Virus record (IMG/VR): IMGVR_UViG_3300027969_004530
Coordinates: 1 to 39,519 of that record
Length of the DNA stretch: 39,519 bases
Origin: a virus
Strand: one strand, 5' to 3'
How positions within the stretch are numbered: position 1 is the stretch's first letter; the number at the start of each line of letters is the position of its first letter. The notes under the pieces were generated by a model that was not told the origin of the DNA, ran no database searches, and worked only from the letters and a program-made list of their open reading frames with translations. Positions 1 to 7,373 of this stretch are shown in pieces. Made by a program: the position numbers and the translations under genes.

Positions 1-206
1 AATTGTTAGACTTTTTAAAAAAAGAAAAAAATAACAAAAAATGTTTTGAAAACACTAAAGAGAATTCTTGGAGAAAAGGCAACGAGATACCAATTAAAAA
101 AAGACAGCTAACTAACAAACACGCAAGCGAATTTGAAAAAATATGCAAAAAATACGATTACCCGCTAGACAATACCGAAAATAACAAAAAAATATTCTTT
201 TTATAA
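1..206 (+). CDS. C-terminal end of a truncated hypothetical protein
   Basis: The reading frame is open from the left edge and ends with TAA at 204-206, so only the last 68 or so residues are visible. The visible part is lysine- and asparagine-rich with no recognisable motif. A TTG at position 3 is in frame but is probably not the start, because no ribosome binding site can be assessed. The product is unknown. Confidence 0.5.
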   Translation, partial: LLDFLKKEKNNKKCFENTKENSWRKGNEIPIKKRQLTNKHASEFEKICKKYDYPLDNTENNKKIFFL

Positions 207-240
207 TAGATATATAGATAAAGTATTGAAATATGTATTT

Positions 241-249
241 TGATACAAT
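241..249 (+). promoter_or_regulatory. possible extended -10 promoter
   Basis: TGATACAAT has the TG-n-TAnAAT form of an extended -10 element and lies 28 nt before the small gene starting at 277. No good -35 hexamer is present at 17 bp. In DNA this AT-rich such matches arise by chance, so this is tentative. Confidence 0.25.
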
Positions 250-276
250 TGTTTATAAACAAAAAGGAGATATATC

Positions 277-501
277 ATGGCAGATTACATTGCAAAACTA
301 GTTCCTTCATTGTTGAATTTCGCTACCGAAAGTGGCCTAGACACCTCTATCGACGCAAATGGCAATTCTCTTCAGAGAACCATCAATTGCTTAGAAGTTG
401 GTACTGCTGGCGCACGAAAATCAGTAAGCGTTATCGATGGCGAAGAATTCAGCGATGTTGAACAAACTCTACTCAATGTAGACGGCATCATTGCTGGCTA
501 A
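277..501 (+). CDS. small hypothetical protein, 74 aa
   Basis: The start is fixed by a strong AAAGGAG ribosome binding site 7 nt before the ATG. The protein is small and acidic, with no cysteine pair, no membrane segment and no domain I can name. It is followed closely by a strong hairpin terminator and appears to be transcribed alone. Codon use is less AT-biased than its neighbours, which together with the strong binding site suggests high expression, possibly a minor structural or early protein. The function is unknown. Confidence 0.75.
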   Translation: MADYIAKLVPSLLNFATESGLDTSIDANGNSLQRTINCLEVGTAGARKSVSVIDGEEFSDVEQTLLNVDGIIAG

Positions 502-518
502 TTTAGTTCAATAATATT

Positions 519-554
519 AAAAAAGAGATTCGAGCTTACTCGGATCTCTTTTTT
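519..554. terminator. bidirectional rho-independent terminator
   Basis: The 16-nt arms 519-534 and 539-554 pair with one G-T wobble around a 4-nt loop (CTTA). The arms end in A6 and T6, so an RNA from either strand has a stem followed by a U run. It serves the convergent genes 277-501 (+) and the deaminase (-), and its right arm lies inside the last codons of the deaminase gene. Confidence 0.85.
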
Positions 555-1018
555 AATTCCAATTCAATTCCAACTTCATTAAACATTTGTTTTGAAAATT
601 CAAACTCTTCATTCCACCTTTCATTGTCGTTCACGACACTTATAACTTTTTTAATTCCAGATTGAATTATAATTCCAGCACAAGCAGAACATGGCATTAA
701 AGGCCATGTATAAATAATACAATCTTTTAAATCTATCTTTGCGAATATAATTGCATTTCTTTCTGCGTGAACAACATATTTATATTTTAAATTTCTATCA
801 TCGTATCTTGAATCAAAATCACTAACGCCTTTTGGGAATCCATTATATCCCAAAGAAACGACTCTTTTATCTTGATCTACAATTACAGCACCAACCTTAG
901 TGCTTGGGTCTTTAGACCAAGACGAAACTAATTTGCACAATTCTAAAAATCTATAATCCCATTTTTCATCATTAGATAACGACAATTCTTCAGATTCAAA
1001 TATTTCATTGAAATTCAT
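536..1018 (-). CDS. dCMP deaminase (cytidine/deoxycytidylate deaminase family)
   Basis: Zinc-dependent deamination of dCMP to dUMP, feeding dTMP synthesis. The 160-residue protein has the catalytic HAE motif at residues 84-86 and the second zinc motif PCSAC at 109-113 (C110, C113), the hallmarks of the family. The N-terminal STKVGAVIV and NGFPKG segments are also typical of dCMP deaminases. Its ATG overlaps the stop of the upstream acetyltransferase by 4 nt (ATGA), so it is probably translationally coupled as the last gene of the leftward cluster. The length is near that of many bacterial dCMP deaminases and all catalytic residues are present. Confidence 0.93.
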   Translation of the reverse strand: MNFNEIFESEELSLSNDEKWDYRFLELCKLVSSWSKDPSTKVGAVIVDQDKRVVSLGYNGFPKGVSDFDSRYDDRNLKYKYVVHAERNAIIFAKIDLKDCIIYTWPLMPCSACAGIIIQSGIKKVISVVNDNERWNEEFEFSKQMFNEVGIELELKKRSE

Positions 1019-1476
1019 TTTTTACTTTCTTTTTTAGGAGGAAGAGAATACATGAAATATATAGCACCAGAATCATTCTCGAAAAAATTCTTTATATTGT
1101 GAGTGGCGAAAAAACTTCTTTTTTTTAAAAAAAGCTGTGCGTTTAAATTATATTCATCGACATAACAAATAATTTCAAATCTAGTTTTGTGATTTAATTT
1201 AGATGTTAAAAAATCTAATAATTCTGTTCCTATTTTTTTGTTTCTATGATCGGGATGTACTGCGAAATTAACAAGCAACACATGCTTTGGCTTCATTTCG
1301 TAAATAATATATCCTATCATTTTATTATCTAACTCATAATAAAACGCTGCTGTCTTTTCCCTTGTCAAAATAACTTTGAAGTCTTTTTCGATCCAAGGTG
1401 TCGGAAAACAAATGGACTCCAATTCAATCAAGTCGTTTAAGTTTTTTTTTCTTATAGGCAGTATTTTTTCGTTCAT
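1015..1476 (-). CDS. GNAT family N-acetyltransferase (RimI-like)
   Basis: This 153-residue protein has the GNAT fold pattern. It has an N-terminal strand-helix with acceptor-type residues (ELESICFPTPW), a central VNFAVHP strand, and the acetyl-CoA pyrophosphate loop HRNKKIGTELL in the position of the R-x-x-G-x-G/A signature. The order matches RimI-type enzymes that acetylate protein N-termini. A start further upstream at 1512 is open, but the ATG at 1476 is preferred. It has a GGAGAA binding site 6 nt upstream and forms an ATGA overlap with the methyltransferase stop. The acceptor is unknown. Candidates are a host protein, a phage protein or a small molecule. Confidence 0.85.
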   Translation of the reverse strand: MNEKILPIRKKNLNDLIELESICFPTPWIEKDFKVILTREKTAAFYYELDNKMIGYIIYEMKPKHVLLVNFAVHPDHRNKKIGTELLDFLTSKLNHKTRFEIICYVDEYNLNAQLFLKKRSFFATHNIKNFFENDSGAIYFMYSLPPKKESKK

Positions 1477-2210
1477 TTTAATTCTCCGATTCTCTGATTT
1501 GCAATTTGACAATACTCACTAGAAACTTCACTGCCTATAAAGTTTCTCTTATTTGTAATTGCCATTTTAGCAGTAGTTCCACTTCCCATAAAAGGATCAT
1601 AAACCAAATCACCTTCATTGCTCCAGCTAACTATATGATCGTTAGCAAGTTTTTCTGGCATTGGGGCTGGATGCTTGAATGCTTCTTTATCTTTCGAAGT
1701 ATTTCCTCCACCATTAGCATACTTCCAAACATTATATCTCATGCCAAAATCTTCACGAAAAGATCTTTCGCCACCATGAACTCCTTTATATTTGTTTTCT
1801 CTATCTTTTATTGGGTTGAATGTTTTTGGAGATCCTTTGCTGAACACAAACATATATTCAAAAACTTGATGATACCTAGTCGAACTCGGATTTGAGAATC
1901 CTGTTTTTTCATAAATCATAGTGTCGTGAATTTTAAATCCTATATTCTTAAAATACAGAGCTTGTTCGAAACTAGTTCCTGTTTCTCCCCCATCTACACT
2001 CCCATCGGCAACAACCCAAACAACGACACCTCCAGATTTAGTCACTCTATACAAACTTTCCGCTGTTTTTTTATAATCAAAAATATAACCATTATAAGTA
2101 CGCAAATTATCATATGGAGGACTCGTCACAGTCAATCCAACAAATCCATCATGCATTCTCGACATTGTTTCAAGACAATCTTCATTGTAAATCCGATTGA
2201 CATCTATCAT
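1473..2210 (-). CDS. DNA methyltransferase, beta class (likely N4-cytosine or N6-adenine)
   Basis: An S-adenosylmethionine-dependent DNA amino-methyltransferase of 245 residues. The catalytic motif IV TSPPY is at residues 29-33 and the AdoMet motif I DPFMGSGTT is at 205-213. This order (IV before I) defines the beta class. SPPY rather than DPPY is more typical of N4-cytosine methyltransferases, but N6-adenine activity is possible. The segment between the two motifs carries the presumed target recognition region. No restriction endonuclease is nearby, so it is an orphan enzyme, probably for self-protection or regulation. It overlaps both neighbours by 4 nt. Confidence 0.9.
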   Translation of the reverse strand: MIDVNRIYNEDCLETMSRMHDGFVGLTVTSPPYDNLRTYNGYIFDYKKTAESLYRVTKSGGVVVWVVADGSVDGGETGTSFEQALYFKNIGFKIHDTMIYEKTGFSNPSSTRYHQVFEYMFVFSKGSPKTFNPIKDRENKYKGVHGGERSFREDFGMRYNVWKYANGGGNTSKDKEAFKHPAPMPEKLANDHIVSWSNEGDLVYDPFMGSGTTAKMAITNKRNFIGSEVSSEYCQIANQRIGELK

Positions 2211-2737
2211 TTATTTTTCCTGATAATGTTCCATACACTTAAATCAAAATCCAACATTTCTCTGTTGTCTATGATGTCCTTAGATTTTTGTTCTTTTGAA
2301 TTGGTTGTTTTTTTTGTTTCTGGTTTGTTCGAACTTATTTTATAAGTATAATCTTCAACGCAAAGCTGTCTTGTATGAATCAAAAAACATTTAACGACAT
2401 TGTTTTTCAAACCTTTTATTTTTAAAAATTCTTTAAACGAACAAGTGCGAAGATTGATTCCAGAAAAAGCAAGGAGTATAAAAACTATAGCTTTTTCGTT
2501 ATGATCTTTTATCGCAAAATTTTTAATTTCCAATGGAACATTTGTTTTATCAACCATGCTTCTTATGCTTTGAAAAGGAGAAAGTTTTCCTTTATCATTC
2601 CATTTATCTAAAAATGCATTTAAATTTTTAGCAACGGTCAAAATATCATTATCTTCAGCACACAGCCAAAATAATATGTTTTGTTCGAGTTGGTGGTCTG
2701 AAAAGGAATAATGCTTTGCATTTTCAAAATCAGCCAT
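2207..2737 (-). CDS. hypothetical protein, 176 aa
   Basis: No family is recognised. The protein is mostly helical by composition, with a hydrophobic stretch near residues 86-96 (IVFILLAFSG) and a lysine-rich, low-complexity linker around residues 138-155, followed by a short acidic/aromatic C-terminus. It sits between the 166-residue protein and the DNA methyltransferase, overlapping them by 8 and 4 nt, so it is co-translated with the methyltransferase. That context is only a weak hint of a DNA metabolism role. Confidence 0.7.
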   Translation of the reverse strand: MADFENAKHYSFSDHQLEQNILFWLCAEDNDILTVAKNLNAFLDKWNDKGKLSPFQSIRSMVDKTNVPLEIKNFAIKDHNEKAIVFILLAFSGINLRTCSFKEFLKIKGLKNNVVKCFLIHTRQLCVEDYTYKISSNKPETKKTTNSKEQKSKDIIDNREMLDFDLSVWNIIRKNK

Positions 2738-3230
2738 TTAATATATCCTCTATTTGCTTGTCTTGATTGTAACTTACATCGGGAAAATCAGCCGACCTAG
2801 TATCTTTCAGCTTTTCGAATTCTTTTCTAAGAGTGTGACCACGATTTTGAGCATTATCGTGATTTCTATCCCAAGCTCTAAGATACGCTTTTATAAGCCC
2901 AACCGTTTCTCGCTTTGAAAGCATTTTTTTATAACTATCGATAACCACAGTATCTGTTTGAGCTTTCGCCTTTGAATATGTGTCGGAATTTCCCTGATCT
3001 TTAACTTGAATGTATTTTTCGTTATACAAAACATCATATTCTAATGATGCTAAGGCTAATTCCTTTTGAGCCAATTCAAGTTGTTTTCCAAAGTAATCAA
3101 TCCATCCATACTCTTGTTCCATGAATTTATTGATATTGGCTTCGTTAAATTTCATGTACTCTGGATCTAACCTGACATCTTTGCCACATACCACTACAAC
3201 AATGCATTCGTTCGGAATTTCGTCTAACAT
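2730..3230 (-). CDS. hypothetical helical protein, 166 aa
   Basis: First gene of the leftward cluster. The frame is open to an ATG at 3263, but the ATG at 3230 has a GAGGT binding site 8 nt upstream and is preferred. The N-terminus (ECIVVVVCGKD) is a hydrophobic strand. Residues about 30-130 are rich in alanine, lysine and glutamate and likely form long helices or a coiled coil. A charged segment (RAWDRNHDNAQNRGHTLRK) lies near residues 116-135. I do not recognise the family. The overlap with the next gene suggests a shared operon with the methyltransferase. Confidence 0.65.
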   Translation of the reverse strand: MLDEIPNECIVVVVCGKDVRLDPEYMKFNEANINKFMEQEYGWIDYFGKQLELAQKELALASLEYDVLYNEKYIQVKDQGNSDTYSKAKAQTDTVVIDSYKKMLSKRETVGLIKAYLRAWDRNHDNAQNRGHTLRKEFEKLKDTRSADFPDVSYNQDKQIEDILNG

Positions 3231-3313
3231 TTGAATTACCTCGTTTGATGTTCGTACACACATATTAAAATATATAATTAAATTTAATCAATGCTAGTTT
3301 GTAAAATTTACAA

Positions 3314-4816
3314 TCATTCTTCATCGTCAAATGATTCTGATTTTTTCTTTTTACCACCAGCTTTAAACTGATCGAAATTTAAATCTTCTGTTTTCTGAGA
3401 ATTCGAAGTGCTAAATAATTCTTTATATTTTTCATTTGTTATTTCATACAAATCTAATGTACCCATAGATAAATCAAATCCTATTTTAAAATTGAACCTT
3501 GATTGTCCATTTCTGTGTTTTATAACAAATACCCTTCCTATCTCAGCATCCTTCTCGGAACTTTTTTGATTAATAGACCAAAAAGCATCAAGTGGCTTAT
3601 ATTGATCAAACGATGTTCCTATGTTTGATTCGTCAATATATTCGTTTAATTCTAACTTCGCTGCTGATTGATTTGGTTGCAAACATGTAAATGTACAATG
3701 ATTTTGTTCGACCCCGAAACCTCTTAAATCTCTTAATATTCTATAAGCAGACTCGTACTTCTTAACAGTCGGGTCATCTTTCATTTCTCCGACATAATCG
3801 ACAATAACTAAATCTGGCTTCCAACCTCTAAGAAGCAATTGAGCGTGATAAGCTCTAATACCATTGACATCGATCATGCCACCGGGAAATTGCTTTACAA
3901 TTAAAAGATTAGAATTTTCTTTGTCCTTTTTAAATTCTTCAATCGTACTCTTGACTTGATCTTTATTCTCTTTTAATAAATTTATATCAATCTTTGTAAA
4001 TTGTGATGTAAATCTTGTTGCTATTCCTATCTCGTCCATTTCCATGGTTAAATATAAAACTTTATGGCCTAAAAGAACATTAGCAACAGCAGCCTTCGAA
4101 AGAGCCAAAGACTTGCCAGTACCGGGCAATCCTATCCATGAAGCTATTTGTCCATGAAATAAGCCACCTCCAGTCAAATTGTTATCTATAGAAGGAAATC
4201 CAGATGTGAATCTATCCTTACCAGCGAACTGATCTTCCATGCGATCAAACATCAAATCTATATTTAAAAAATATTCAAGTCCCGGTTCATATGATCGCTC
4301 GATTAACATAGACTGACGCATTTGCTCGTAGACATACGCCCAAGTCTTTTCTTCCTCTGGTGCCTTTTTCATTTTTTCGAGACAATTATGAAATGCTACT
4401 TTTACCGCTTGTACTTTAGCAAAGTAGAACACTTTATCGATAAGGTATTCTCTCGTATCAAGTCCGGGAACATAATAGCTATATAAACTTCCTAATTCAG
4501 CACAATGATACAACTGAATAGTTTTATCTTTGTCTTTTATCTTTGAGGTGAGTTCCGTGTTCATTATAAAATGATCAGGAATAGAATTCTTTTCTTTGAA
4601 GTAATCAAATAAAATCTTCGATATCAGAACATGTATTTCATTTGAAAAATATTCTGGTTTTAATTTATCGATACTTTGAATCAACATGTATTTATCAGTA
4701 AGCAACATGCCGAGCAGTTTCTTCTGGAACATATCGTCCCATGAAAACTTCGTCTGTTGCGTTTCTGGATTAGTTAACGACTCGATTATTGCTTGTTCTT
4801 CTGGTGTCAAACTCAT
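3314..4816 (-). CDS. replicative DNA helicase, DnaB/gp41-like
   Basis: Hexameric 5'-3' helicase expected to unwind the replication fork. The 500-residue protein has an N-terminal helical domain (about 1-180) and a RecA-type motor domain. Walker A GLPGTGKS is at residues 229-236, followed by the DnaB-type YLTMEM segment. Walker B LVIVDY ends at D340, and a conserved Q (CLQPNQ) follows. The C-terminal tail is lysine-rich then acidic (KKKKSESFDDEE), a likely protein-interaction tail. The start has a strong GGAGAAAG binding site. It lies downstream of the polymerase gene on the same strand. No primase gene is visible in the window. Confidence 0.92.
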   Translation of the reverse strand: MSLTPEEQAIIESLTNPETQQTKFSWDDMFQKKLLGMLLTDKYMLIQSIDKLKPEYFSNEIHVLISKILFDYFKEKNSIPDHFIMNTELTSKIKDKDKTIQLYHCAELGSLYSYYVPGLDTREYLIDKVFYFAKVQAVKVAFHNCLEKMKKAPEEEKTWAYVYEQMRQSMLIERSYEPGLEYFLNIDLMFDRMEDQFAGKDRFTSGFPSIDNNLTGGGLFHGQIASWIGLPGTGKSLALSKAAVANVLLGHKVLYLTMEMDEIGIATRFTSQFTKIDINLLKENKDQVKSTIEEFKKDKENSNLLIVKQFPGGMIDVNGIRAYHAQLLLRGWKPDLVIVDYVGEMKDDPTVKKYESAYRILRDLRGFGVEQNHCTFTCLQPNQSAAKLELNEYIDESNIGTSFDQYKPLDAFWSINQKSSEKDAEIGRVFVIKHRNGQSRFNFKIGFDLSMGTLDLYEITNEKYKELFSTSNSQKTEDLNFDQFKAGGKKKKSESFDDEE

Positions 4817-4873
4817 TTTGCTTTCTCCTACTTACGAAATAACATTAACTAAGCAGAAGAACAATATCAGAAG

Positions 4874-5437
4874 TTACAAATTCGTACCAAGATAATCGTA
4901 TTCGGATAAACTAACTAAACCTGATCGAATAGCTTTTTCTCTAGTGATTTTCTTACCCATGCTCTTCTGACCATTCCAAACAATCGCTTTACAATAAGTC
5001 GAAAACTTTGTGTCGATTTTTAACGATTCGGTTTTACTTGGTCTGATGTCTTTGGGAACATATTTTTTAATCAATTCGTCTAATAACTTTTCTTGAATGG
5101 GTCCAAATTTTTGTCTATTCGCACCGTGACGAGTTCTGTTGTTCCACAAATTTTGTAAAGTTAAAACTAACTTTTTATTTTTTACGGTCTTCTTGATGTG
5201 TTCCTTGGCCAACACAAGTGAACTTTCAATATAAATCTGTCTCTTGTAATAAGATCCTGCACGAATAATAGAAAGTTGAAGCTCTTGGTTTATATCATCT
5301 ATGTCTTCGACACAGTTGTTTTTTGAATTTTTCTTTTTTAATTGATGTGCTGCGTAATAACAAAGTTTGCCAAATTTTTTATCTAATTCAAAATATTCTT
5401 CTGATGTGATTGGAAAATTATTGCATATCTCTTTCAT
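4874..5437 (-). CDS. conserved-looking phage protein, possibly sigma region 2-like
   Basis: 187 residues. The N-terminal half has an acidic DDINQEL segment followed by LSIIRAGSYYKRQIYIE. The C-terminal half has FSTYCKAIVWN followed by basic residues. These resemble the D-x-x-Q-E and F-x-x-Y patterns of sigma-70 region 2, but the match is loose and no promoter-binding helix can be assigned. It starts 4 nt after the polymerase stop and precedes the DnaB-like helicase gene, so a replication role is equally possible. I would annotate it as unknown, with the sigma-like pattern as a hypothesis. Confidence 0.65.
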   Translation of the reverse strand: MKEICNNFPITSEEYFELDKKFGKLCYYAAHQLKKKNSKNNCVEDIDDINQELQLSIIRAGSYYKRQIYIESSLVLAKEHIKKTVKNKKLVLTLQNLWNNRTRHGANRQKFGPIQEKLLDELIKKYVPKDIRPSKTESLKIDTKFSTYCKAIVWNGQKSMGKKITREKAIRSGLVSLSEYDYLGTNL

Positions 5438-5441
5438 TTAC

Positions 5442-6746
5442 TCATCGCTTTTCGAGTGACTTCAAGTTATTTAAGTTAGTCCCCCCATGACAAGCCACTC
5501 TCAATCTCATGCCGGGACATATTTGTGATTCACCAACAAGAACCTTTTTCGCTTCAATAGCCACTTCTTTCCAATTATCATCTTGTGCATATACATAATA
5601 ACCATCATGTACATGATAACAAATTCTAGTCTTATGCTGTATTTTTTTCCATAACTGAACTAATTTTTCTAAACAAATTAATGATGCAGGTGATTGAATA
5701 CAAAAATTGCGAGCCTTATAGAAATTTTCAGTAAATGTTCTTCTCTTGCCAAAATAATCACTTATTGTTCCTTGAGATTCAGCCAAAGACACGAAGCCTT
5801 TGACATAATTTACAGATTTAAAAAATATTTTATTTATATTACTACAAATTTGTTCGGCAAGAGATAATTGGATATCCGCTTGTTCAGCAAGAGTCCGTGC
5901 CGACATGCCATATATAGTCGGTAAAAATATTTTTTTTGCTAAAATCTTAGAATTGTCGTCTGCAACGCTATTTGTTATAGCCGCAAATATACTTGAATAA
6001 ATATCTGGTGCTTGAATCAATTCTAATAACTTTTCGTCATTAGCCAGATAAGCCAATACAGCAACTTCCATGCTTCTAAAATCAAAATTCAAAAATACAT
6101 TATAAGGAACGCATGGTTTATATTTACCTTTTTGATCTTTTGATAGCGTGTGAGGGTTGTAACCTTTGATCCTTGAGTTGGAACATAGCATTCTGCCATT
6201 ATCTTGTCCGTTTATAGAATAATGAGCATATACCCTATCCTTAAGCTCGCAATCAAGTAAAGGAGTGTTTTCCATCGTAGGAACTACTAAAGTAATTAAA
6301 GGTAAATAAACAGAATTATATATGTTGTAAAACTTATCCCAATCTTTATCTGTCTTTAATTTCTTGAAACGAATCAAAGCAGACAAATAGTTAACTGGTT
6401 TTTCTTGTTTGATGAAAAAATACGATTCGATAATCTTTAAATCAAGTACTACAGCTTGAAATTCAACTAACTTCCCAAAATGAAATGAAACATAAGAAAC
6501 GAAGTCTTTCCAGTTCCACGCAACTACCTTTGATTGCTTTGATAATACAGTGCCTTTTAGAACCTCAATAAGCAGCGGTAATTCCTTTATCTCTATCGGA
6601 ATGCTACATTCTCCCTCAGAAGAACAAATACGCAAAATTTGCCTTGTTTCAGAGTTTGTAAAATCAATCGAATCATTTTCTAGACTTATATAAAAAGTAC
6701 TCGAAGTACCGCTAATCGAAACTATGTCTGAAATGAACTTAATCAT
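5442..6746 (-). CDS. DNA polymerase, family A (polymerase domain only)
   Basis: Template-directed DNA synthesis, probably the phage replicase. The 434-residue protein has the family A palm and fingers. The NGRMLCSNSR segment is at 184-193, motif A DFRSME at 222-227 (D222), motif B K267-x3-K271-x7-Y279-G, GKRRTF near 333, Q351, and motif C H380-D381-G382. Two things are unusual. Motif C reads HDG where DNA polymerase I and T7 have HDE, and the residue matching Pol I F762 is leucine. The first 180 residues contain no 3'-5' exonuclease motifs, so proofreading may come from the separate enzyme at 13967-14560. The start has an AGGGAAAA binding site. Confidence 0.9.
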   Translation of the reverse strand: MIKFISDIVSISGTSSTFYISLENDSIDFTNSETRQILRICSSEGECSIPIEIKELPLLIEVLKGTVLSKQSKVVAWNWKDFVSYVSFHFGKLVEFQAVVLDLKIIESYFFIKQEKPVNYLSALIRFKKLKTDKDWDKFYNIYNSVYLPLITLVVPTMENTPLLDCELKDRVYAHYSINGQDNGRMLCSNSRIKGYNPHTLSKDQKGKYKPCVPYNVFLNFDFRSMEVAVLAYLANDEKLLELIQAPDIYSSIFAAITNSVADDNSKILAKKIFLPTIYGMSARTLAEQADIQLSLAEQICSNINKIFFKSVNYVKGFVSLAESQGTISDYFGKRRTFTENFYKARNFCIQSPASLICLEKLVQLWKKIQHKTRICYHVHDGYYVYAQDDNWKEVAIEAKKVLVGESQICPGMRLRVACHGGTNLNNLKSLEKR

Positions 6747-6867
6747 AGATTTTCCCTAAATATATTTGTTAAATCAAATCTAACAAACACTTACATAAAA
6801 AACAATAGACAGTTACTTTTAGTTAAATAGTATTATTTTTACGTACCGAGGTCCCGACTTAAGGGTA

Positions 6868-6918
6868 AATGGATTTTTAATTAAGGTAATTAGTAATACC
6901 TTAATTGTTACTTCCATT
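6868..6918. repeat. two-stem inverted repeat in the non-coding region
   Basis: Outer arms AATGGA (6868-6873) and TCCATT (6913-6918) and inner arms AATTAAGGTA (6879-6888) and TACCTTAATT (6897-6906) are all perfect. They are separated by a small internal loop and capped by an 8-nt loop. A coaxial 6 + 10 bp arrangement is unlikely by chance and suggests an RNA helix. Confidence 0.8.
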
Positions 6919-6926
6919 AGCATTAT

Positions 6927-6995
6927 GTTACTTAAGTTAAGAGTTAATATTTGAAACAATAGTTTCACTTAAAAACTTTAGTAACTTAAGTTAAC
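6927..6995. repeat. long-range stem with nested hairpins
   Basis: Arms 6930-6939 (ACTTAAGTTA) and 6982-6991 (TAACTTAAGT) are perfectly complementary. They extend by GTT (6927-6929) with AAC (6993-6995) across one bulged T. Inside lie AGTT/AACT (6942-6945, 6974-6977) and a 6-bp hairpin TGAAAC/GTTTCA (6952-6957, 6962-6967) with an AATA loop. The nesting gives a coherent multi-helix fold. Confidence 0.7.
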
Positions 6996-7138
6996 AACCG
7001 AAAGTTACGCTAACATTATGGTGCGTTTGTTATGGTCGCCTAATCTAAGATAGCTCTAGAAAAACATAAGGTTAATTAAGTTTAACTAAAGATTCGGGTG
7101 GTTTTTCCTATCCTAGACTACCTTGACCATTGGAGAAG

Positions 7139-7158
7139 AATACTGCTCGTACAGTATT
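7139..7158. repeat. 7-bp hairpin in the non-coding region
   Basis: AATACTG (7139-7145) and CAGTATT (7152-7158) pair around the loop CTCGTA. It is enclosed by TGGAG (7131-7135) and CTCCA (7193-7197). A second CAGTATT near 7271 could compete for the same left arm. Confidence 0.7.
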
Positions 7159-7373
7159 GTGTTTAACAACTAAGACTTCATCTGGGTAAGACGCTCCAAG
7201 GTTTTTTCATTAAATTACTCAAGGGAACGCAGCCAATCATAAAATAATGGAAGGATTAGAGCCTTCATCTCAGTATTCAAAGTTTTCAAAGTATTAATTT
7301 ACATTGTTACTTTAATTAAAATTATTGCAACCCTAATGTAATAAATTTGAATGATTTTTATTTTAAAATATGA

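Larger units (their letters stand above)
6747..7373. other. 627-bp non-coding region with conserved-looking secondary structure
   Basis: No ORF longer than about 16 codons was seen here. The stretch 7081-7200 is about 40% G+C (48 of 120 by hand count), higher than the surrounding intergenic DNA. Several inverted repeats are perfect or nearly so: 6868-6918 (two stacked stems), 6927-6995 (a long stem enclosing smaller hairpins), 7071-7086 and 7139-7158. TGGAG at 7131-7135 pairs with CTCCA at 7193-7197 around the last of these. This looks like a folded RNA or a replication origin. Which strand is transcribed is not clear. Confidence 0.6.

Noticed and set aside
240-461. Alternative frame across the small gene at 277
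   Set aside because: It lacks a ribosome binding site, and the overlapping frame has AAAGGAG at the right distance.
1506-2345. Rightward frames opposite the DNA methyltransferase
   Set aside because: They lie entirely opposite genes with clear motifs, and have no ribosome binding sites or recognisable domains.
6841-7290. Group I intron or tRNA in the non-coding region
   Set aside because: The flanking genes are complete on both sides, no split gene is seen, the group I core pairings could not be matched, and no cloverleaf with a T-loop was found.
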